A DNA stretch of 7,793 nt from Nanobdellota archaeon. GTDB lineage: Archaea; Nanobdellota; Nanobdellia; Woesearchaeales; B3-WOES. Of this stretch, positions 3,725-7,793 are shown in pieces. The position numbers and the translations under genes are program-made. The notes under the pieces are model-generated. The model was not told the DNA's origin and made no database searches. It worked only from the letters and a program-made list of their open reading frames with translations. The first letter of the stretch is position 1; each line of letters starts with the position of its first letter. The stretch covers positions 1 through 7,793 of the forward strand of contig JAGLZG010000092.1 of NCBI GenBank assembly GCA_023131705.1, written 5' to 3'.

Positions 3725-5924
3725 AGGACAGATAACAATATTCATAATAATCGGAATATTGGCATTGATTGCTATTGGTGTTTTTCTTTTTGTCAGGCAG
3801 ATAACCATTGAAAAAACAATAGGGCCTGAAACACTAAAAGAAATAACAAAGGAATCTACAGGACAAAAGGCTTTAAAGAATTATGTTGATGCCTGTTTAA
3901 GGCCTGCTGTTTTGCAGGGGTTGGAGATTCAAAGACTACAAGGAGGGTATATTGAGATTCCTTCTGATGCAAAATATTTGCTTGCTAAAGATATTAATCA
4001 TGAACAGGTTACAAAAGAAAATGGAAGATTAAAGGTTATTGCAGATGAGAACGGTGTTGGAAATAAAATCCCTTATTGGCTAACTGAAGAAGAAATGATA
4101 TTTCCAGATTTAGAGTTTATGGAATATGAGCTTGAAAATTATGTGAAAGAAGGTGTTGAAATTTGTGTTGGTGATTTCTCTCCATTTAAAGAACAAGGCT
4201 TTGATGTTGAATATGGAGATATAACACCAAGAATAACAATGAAAAACACTGTTATTGTTGAGGTTGATTTTCCAATTACTATGACAAAAGAAAATTTGAT
4301 TATTAAATTGGATAAATTTATCTATGAAGTTCCTATTGATATGGAATTAATACACAATATGGCTGATGACCTTACCACTTTCGAATCGCTTTTTACTTAC
4401 TTAGAATCTTTTACTATAAGTCTTATATCTCTTTACTCTGGGTTAGAAGATAATTTATTGCCCCCTTTTGACCAAATTGATTTTAATTTAGACTGCAAAG
4501 AACATAGTTGGGATAAAGGAAATGTAAAATCAATGCTAAAAAATAATTTTGAAAAAAATTATCCTTATTTGAAGATAAAAGGAACTAATTTTGAAAGGGA
4601 AATAAGGGATGATCCTATTGCTCAGGGTGCGTTTGATAGTTTTATATATAATATTTTTTCAAGTTCTTTCCCTACATTACATATTGATTTTACTTATGAT
4701 CCTGACTGGGAATTTAATTATTATGATATTAAACCGTCCTATGGAAACACATTAAAACCAAAAAAGACTATGCAAACAAAGTTTCCATTTATACCTATGA
4801 TGTGTGAAATGAGATACAGATTTTTCTATTATTTGAAATATCCTGTTTTGGTCAATGTAAATGATGATAAATCCGCAAAAATAGATCCTTTAAGCAATAC
4901 TTATGATAAGGAAGGAGGTTATGTATTCCAATTCCCAATGGAAGTTTACTTATCTGGGAATAATAAAAGATATTATGTAGGTGAACCTCCCAGTATAGAT
5001 TGTTTAGATGCAGGACTAAATGCTAGTGTGTGCGCAACTGTTTTGTCTAAAACATATTTCTGCGATGAAGAACAGAAAAAAAGCGGAAATATAACAATTA
5101 AAACATATGATTTAGAAACTAATAAGAAATTGGGTGATGTTGATATATATTACTATTGCGGTTCATATAAGGATGATTGTTTTATTGGAAGAACTGTTAA
5201 TGGAACATTTAAAACAAAGTTTCCGTTTTGTGAGAATGGTGTTGTTCACTTAAGAAGAAATAATTACTCAACAAAAACTGGAACACTTACTATAAACAGT
5301 CTAAATCCAAGGGTCTTAGAATATAATTTAGCCCCTCTTAAAACATTTAATGCTAGCGTTAAAAAATATATTATGGATGACCCTGATATTTGCTGCGGAA
5401 ACGCTGTTGATTTGGATTCTTTTGATAGTGTTATCATCTTAATTAAGAAAATTAAAGAAAATTCTCTTGAAGAAGATTTTTCTAATACCATACTGCTTAA
5501 TAAAGAAATAAATACAACTGAAATAAAATTAATGCCAGGTAAGTATACTATAAATGCCATGCTAATTGATGGTAAAGGATTTCATATACCTGCTGGATGC
5601 AAGGAATATTGTCATGAATATGATGACGATGGTGAATGTGAAGAATATGATTATTTGCCTAAACAAGATATTAATGCTAATCAAAGCACGCTTGGAGGCG
5701 CATTGTTTGGTGAAACTAATTATTTTGTGATAACTGATGATGACATGACTAAGGATAATATTGAATTTAATGTTGTGAGGGTTCCAACTCCAACTTGTAT
5801 AGATGCAGCTACTGGTGATGATGAAAGGTGCATGATTGGAAAATGCGTGTCAATGGAAGAACTAGGTAAAGTAGAAAAATATACTAGTATGTTTAGGAAT
5901 TATCTACTGCCTAAAATAAAATAA
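3711..5924 (+). CDS. Large Cys-rich surface protein with a pilin-like N-terminal anchor
   Basis: The chosen start is TTG at 3711, preceded by GGGG at 3698-3701 with a 9-base gap, giving 737 residues. TTG codons at 3672 and 3702 are also in frame but would put extra residues before the signal. The N-terminus MLKNKGQITIFIIIG plus hydrophobic residues to about 28 resembles an archaeal class III (pilin-type) signal, although Phe stands where pilins usually have Glu. The rest is an ectodomain with 18 cysteines (C62 to C712) and many N-x-S/T sequons. Its first part has a YVDACLRPAV segment and RLQGGYIEIP. Around residues 458-530, ITIKTYDLETNKKLGDVDIYYY and following strands resemble a carboxypeptidase-regulatory-type beta sandwich. 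Acidic Cys-containing stretches (628-650, 694-714) look like disulfide or metal-binding loops. I recall uncharacterised DPANN proteins of this type. It is probably anchored outside the membrane and works with the next gene's product. Confidence 0.75.
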   Translation: MLKNKGQITIFIIIGILALIAIGVFLFVRQITIEKTIGPETLKEITKESTGQKALKNYVDACLRPAVLQGLEIQRLQGGYIEIPSDAKYLLAKDINHEQVTKENGRLKVIADENGVGNKIPYWLTEEEMIFPDLEFMEYELENYVKEGVEICVGDFSPFKEQGFDVEYGDITPRITMKNTVIVEVDFPITMTKENLIIKLDKFIYEVPIDMELIHNMADDLTTFESLFTYLESFTISLISLYSGLEDNLLPPFDQIDFNLDCKEHSWDKGNVKSMLKNNFEKNYPYLKIKGTNFEREIRDDPIAQGAFDSFIYNIFSSSFPTLHIDFTYDPDWEFNYYDIKPSYGNTLKPKKTMQTKFPFIPMMCEMRYRFFYYLKYPVLVNVNDDKSAKIDPLSNTYDKEGGYVFQFPMEVYLSGNNKRYYVGEPPSIDCLDAGLNASVCATVLSKTYFCDEEQKKSGNITIKTYDLETNKKLGDVDIYYYCGSYKDDCFIGRTVNGTFKTKFPFCENGVVHLRRNNYSTKTGTLTINSLNPRVLEYNLAPLKTFNASVKKYIMDDPDICCGNAVDLDSFDSVIILIKKIKENSLEEDFSNTILLNKEINTTEIKLMPGKYTINAMLIDGKGFHIPAGCKEYCHEYDDDGECEEYDYLPKQDINANQSTLGGALFGETNYFVITDDDMTKDNIEFNVVRVPTPTCIDAATGDDERCMIGKCVSMEELGKVEKYTSMFRNYLLPKIK

Positions 5925-5935
5925 GCAGGAGCAAT

Positions 5936-5953
5936 ATGTATTTAGATACATGA
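5936..5953 (+). CDS. Five-codon leader reading frame (MYLDT) coupled to the next gene
   Basis: The best ribosome binding site in this gap, AGGAG at 5927-5931, is 4 bases from an ATG at 5936. That frame encodes only MYLDT and stops at TGA 5951-5953, overlapping the ATG of the next gene (ATGA at 5950-5953). The same AGGAG is 18 bases from the downstream ATG, too far for direct use. This fits a translated leader that hands ribosomes over by stop-start coupling. It may be chance, since the site is very short. Confidence 0.3.
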   Translation: MYLDT

Positions 5954-7793
5954 AAACGAACAGAAACTTCAGGTATAATATTGTATTTTTTATGATCTTT
6001 TTAATAGTCACTATTCCATTCTATGTTTCAAATGTTTATGCTTCTGTTGATACAAACTCCGGAATAAAAGAAATTACCGGTTATGCTGTTGCTGATTCTT
6101 CTGGTATGGATCCTGGTGAAGCTTGTTCTGATAAAGTTGAAAAAACAAATAGTTATGTTGAGTTGTTAGAGAATGATGTTGTAGTAGTAATAGAGGAAGT
6201 TTTGAGAAAAGCATATGCAATATGCACTATAATGAGCGCAATAGAATTGATACTATCTGCACTTGGAGTCTTTCCAGGAAATGCTGCATGTGACGCTAGT
6301 GCTTGGTGTCCAGTTGTCTACCTTGCAGCTGTTTGTAAAATACTTTGTTGGGTGCATAAAATCTTTGGTTATATTTATGAGACTCCTTTGATAGGTGGGA
6401 AATCCCTATGCCAGATTATAGCTTGTTCATGGTGTCCTGTAAGCGCATGGGACAATATTTATAGTGGTATGGGATGCCTGTGCCTTAGTAGTGTGTTGTT
6501 TAATTTAAGAAAATTAAAAGTAATTTATGATACTTATGGCGCATGCACAGAGGCTGCTTGCAGAGATGGTATTTCAACAGAAGGGTGTGAACAGGGTTTT
6601 TGTGAAGAAGAATGTAAATATTGGAAAGGCACCAGGGCTTCTTTTTTTACTCAACTTATGACTATTATTGTAACGTGGGCAATTATGAGGTTTATATTAA
6701 ATAAGTATAGTCAGATGCTGAAAACATGGGCAAATCTGGTAGAGGTTCCTTTGCTTTTACTCTCTCTTTATTCTGGGTGGCAATATGTTACTTACGAGTT
6801 TAGTGAAGTAAGCGCAGATGATTTTAATTTTAAAAATTTATATCAAGATAGAGATCCTATGTCAAGCACTATTGATATAGGTAAAAGTAATTATAAGGGA
6901 AAACAAATAAAGAGGATGAGTATTACAAAATATAGGGAAGAAAATCCAGACTACGCAAAATATGGAATAGGGGAGAAGGATACTGGAACAGTTACAACAT
7001 ATGGTAATGAAAAAATAGTGGTTGTTAATAAAAAAGGTTTTGGTGGCACAAACAAATATTTTAAAGATGGAAATGGTAAAGAATATGTAAATAGAAATGG
7101 AAGGGTAATAAAAATGGAAAATATCAGGTTTAAGTCATTTAAAAACGTGGAGGTTGATGGAAAAAAATATGATGTTACAATGGATGAACATGGTAATGTT
7201 AAAAGTGCGAAATCTGGTGGAAAGGATGTTTCTTTAACAAAAGATAAAAAAGCAGAATTACAAAAAAGCGTTGAAAAAGAAAATGATGAAAGTCAAAACA
7301 TAAGACGTGGTAAGGGTCCTCTTGCAAAACAACATGATGCTCAAGTTGTTAGACAAGCAGTTTCAGTGGTAGTGGGCTATATTATAGGTAAATGGATGCA
7401 AGATGGTGTAGAAGATCAATGCAAAAAAGAATGTGAGAGTTCTGAACCTTCTGAGGATCTTATGGCAGGTGATACAACAGGAATTGTTATGGACTGCGAA
7501 GGAAGGAGCACAACAACAGGAACAGCGCAGTTTACAATAACTGATTATGATATTGAATATAGGTATGATTACAGCTTTACTTTGGAATCATGCAGGCAGG
7601 ATATAACATACAGCGTATACATGAGGGGGGATAGTGAGAAAGTGCTGGCATCCGGAACTCTTGCTGTTGGAAGCAGAGAAGTAAATACAGATGGATTTTA
7701 TGGCACTGATAATTATGTGCAGATATGCATACAGACAGATGATGACTTGTTTGGGTATCATGGGCTGGCCTGTTTCCCTGTTTTAAGCGAGGA
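5950..7793 (+). CDS. Large Cys-rich polytopic membrane protein with ITGYA motif (3' truncated)
   Basis: The frame is open from ATG 5950 to the window edge: 614 residues plus two bases, with no stop. A signal or anchor helix at about 11-29 is followed by ITGYAV (42-47), a motif I recall near the N-terminus of many DPANN surface proteins. Hydrophobic segments lie at about 88-107, 122-142, 172-186, 232-250, 264-283 and 467-481. The loops are rich in cysteine, notably C176, C178, C199, C204, C213, C218 and C222 around an EGCEQGFCEEECKYW stretch. From about 305 to 460 comes a Lys/Gly-rich soluble part with repeated short GKxYxV and NGxV turns. After the last membrane segment a Cys-containing beta-rich ectodomain begins (about 490 on). 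No in-frame start lies nearer to the ribosome binding site at 5927-5931. I do not recognise an enzyme; a membrane platform for surface assembly or secretion is an inference. Confidence 0.75.
   Translation, partial: MKTNRNFRYNIVFFMIFLIVTIPFYVSNVYASVDTNSGIKEITGYAVADSSGMDPGEACSDKVEKTNSYVELLENDVVVVIEEVLRKAYAICTIMSAIELILSALGVFPGNAACDASAWCPVVYLAAVCKILCWVHKIFGYIYETPLIGGKSLCQIIACSWCPVSAWDNIYSGMGCLCLSSVLFNLRKLKVIYDTYGACTEAACRDGISTEGCEQGFCEEECKYWKGTRASFFTQLMTIIVTWAIMRFILNKYSQMLKTWANLVEVPLLLLSLYSGWQYVTYEFSEVSADDFNFKNLYQDRDPMSSTIDIGKSNYKGKQIKRMSITKYREENPDYAKYGIGEKDTGTVTTYGNEKIVVVNKKGFGGTNKYFKDGNGKEYVNRNGRVIKMENIRFKSFKNVEVDGKKYDVTMDEHGNVKSAKSGGKDVSLTKDKKAELQKSVEKENDESQNIRRGKGPLAKQHDAQVVRQAVSVVVGYIIGKWMQDGVEDQCKKECESSEPSEDLMAGDTTGIVMDCEGRSTTTGTAQFTITDYDIEYRYDYSFTLESCRQDITYSVYMRGDSEKVLASGTLAVGSREVNTDGFYGTDNYVQICIQTDDDLFGYHGLACFPVLSE

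Noticed and set aside
5264..5560. Open frame on the minus strand within the 737-residue surface protein gene
   Set aside because: It is antisense to a long intact gene, with no promoter or ribosome binding site supporting it.
1..7793. CRISPR array, insertion sequence with transposase, integrase, rRNA or complete tRNA
   Set aside because: I saw no regularly spaced repeats, no transposase or recombinase motifs and no recognisable rRNA or tRNA sequence on either strand.

Overview
The window looks like low-GC archaeal chromosome (roughly one third G+C by eye), probably from a DPANN-type archaeon such as Woesearchaeota or Pacearchaeota. The archaeal evidence is a GINS-family replication protein of the Sld5/Psf1-like (GINS51) layout, archaeal TATA-box promoters placed for leaderless or short-leader transcripts, and surface proteins with a KGQITIF-type membrane anchor and an ITGYA motif. 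The phylum is an inference from recalled protein style, not from a search.

Layout. Bases 2-196 hold the 3' end of an unrecognised gene. Four bases later comes a small four-helix membrane protein (201-569). A compact element at about 580-696 follows: three hairpins inside a closing helix, then six T's, lying between two convergent genes. It could be a structured RNA, a terminator or a small transposon-like repeat. The replication gene gins51 (703-1413, minus) is divergent from a membrane-anchored cupredoxin-fold protein (1515-2162, plus) that has lost most of its copper ligands. The two share an intergenic region with back-to-back TATA boxes. A self-inhibited (class II) Fic protein gene (2234-3223, minus) is bracketed by a near-identical 17-bp direct repeat; the upstream copy sits at its own promoter and the other copy just past its 3' end.

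From about 3300 to the right edge lies an apparent operon. Two inverted repeats and a TATA box precede a small TTG-started protein (3461-3724). This overlaps by 14 bases a 737-residue surface protein with an archaeal-pilin-like N-terminus and 18 cysteines (3711-5924). A five-codon reading frame (5936-5953) then overlaps the start of a large cysteine-rich multi-spanning membrane protein (5950 onward), which runs off the window.

How they fit together. gins51 is housekeeping DNA replication. The cupredoxin-like protein and the two large Cys-rich proteins point to a cell-envelope role. The right-hand operon, pairing a pilin-like anchored ectodomain with a polytopic ITGYA protein, is the best candidate here for an undescribed system, perhaps surface assembly, adhesion or secretion. 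Its function cannot be read from the sequence. The Fic gene is a stand-alone protein-modifying (predicted AMPylation) gene with signs of local duplication or insertion.
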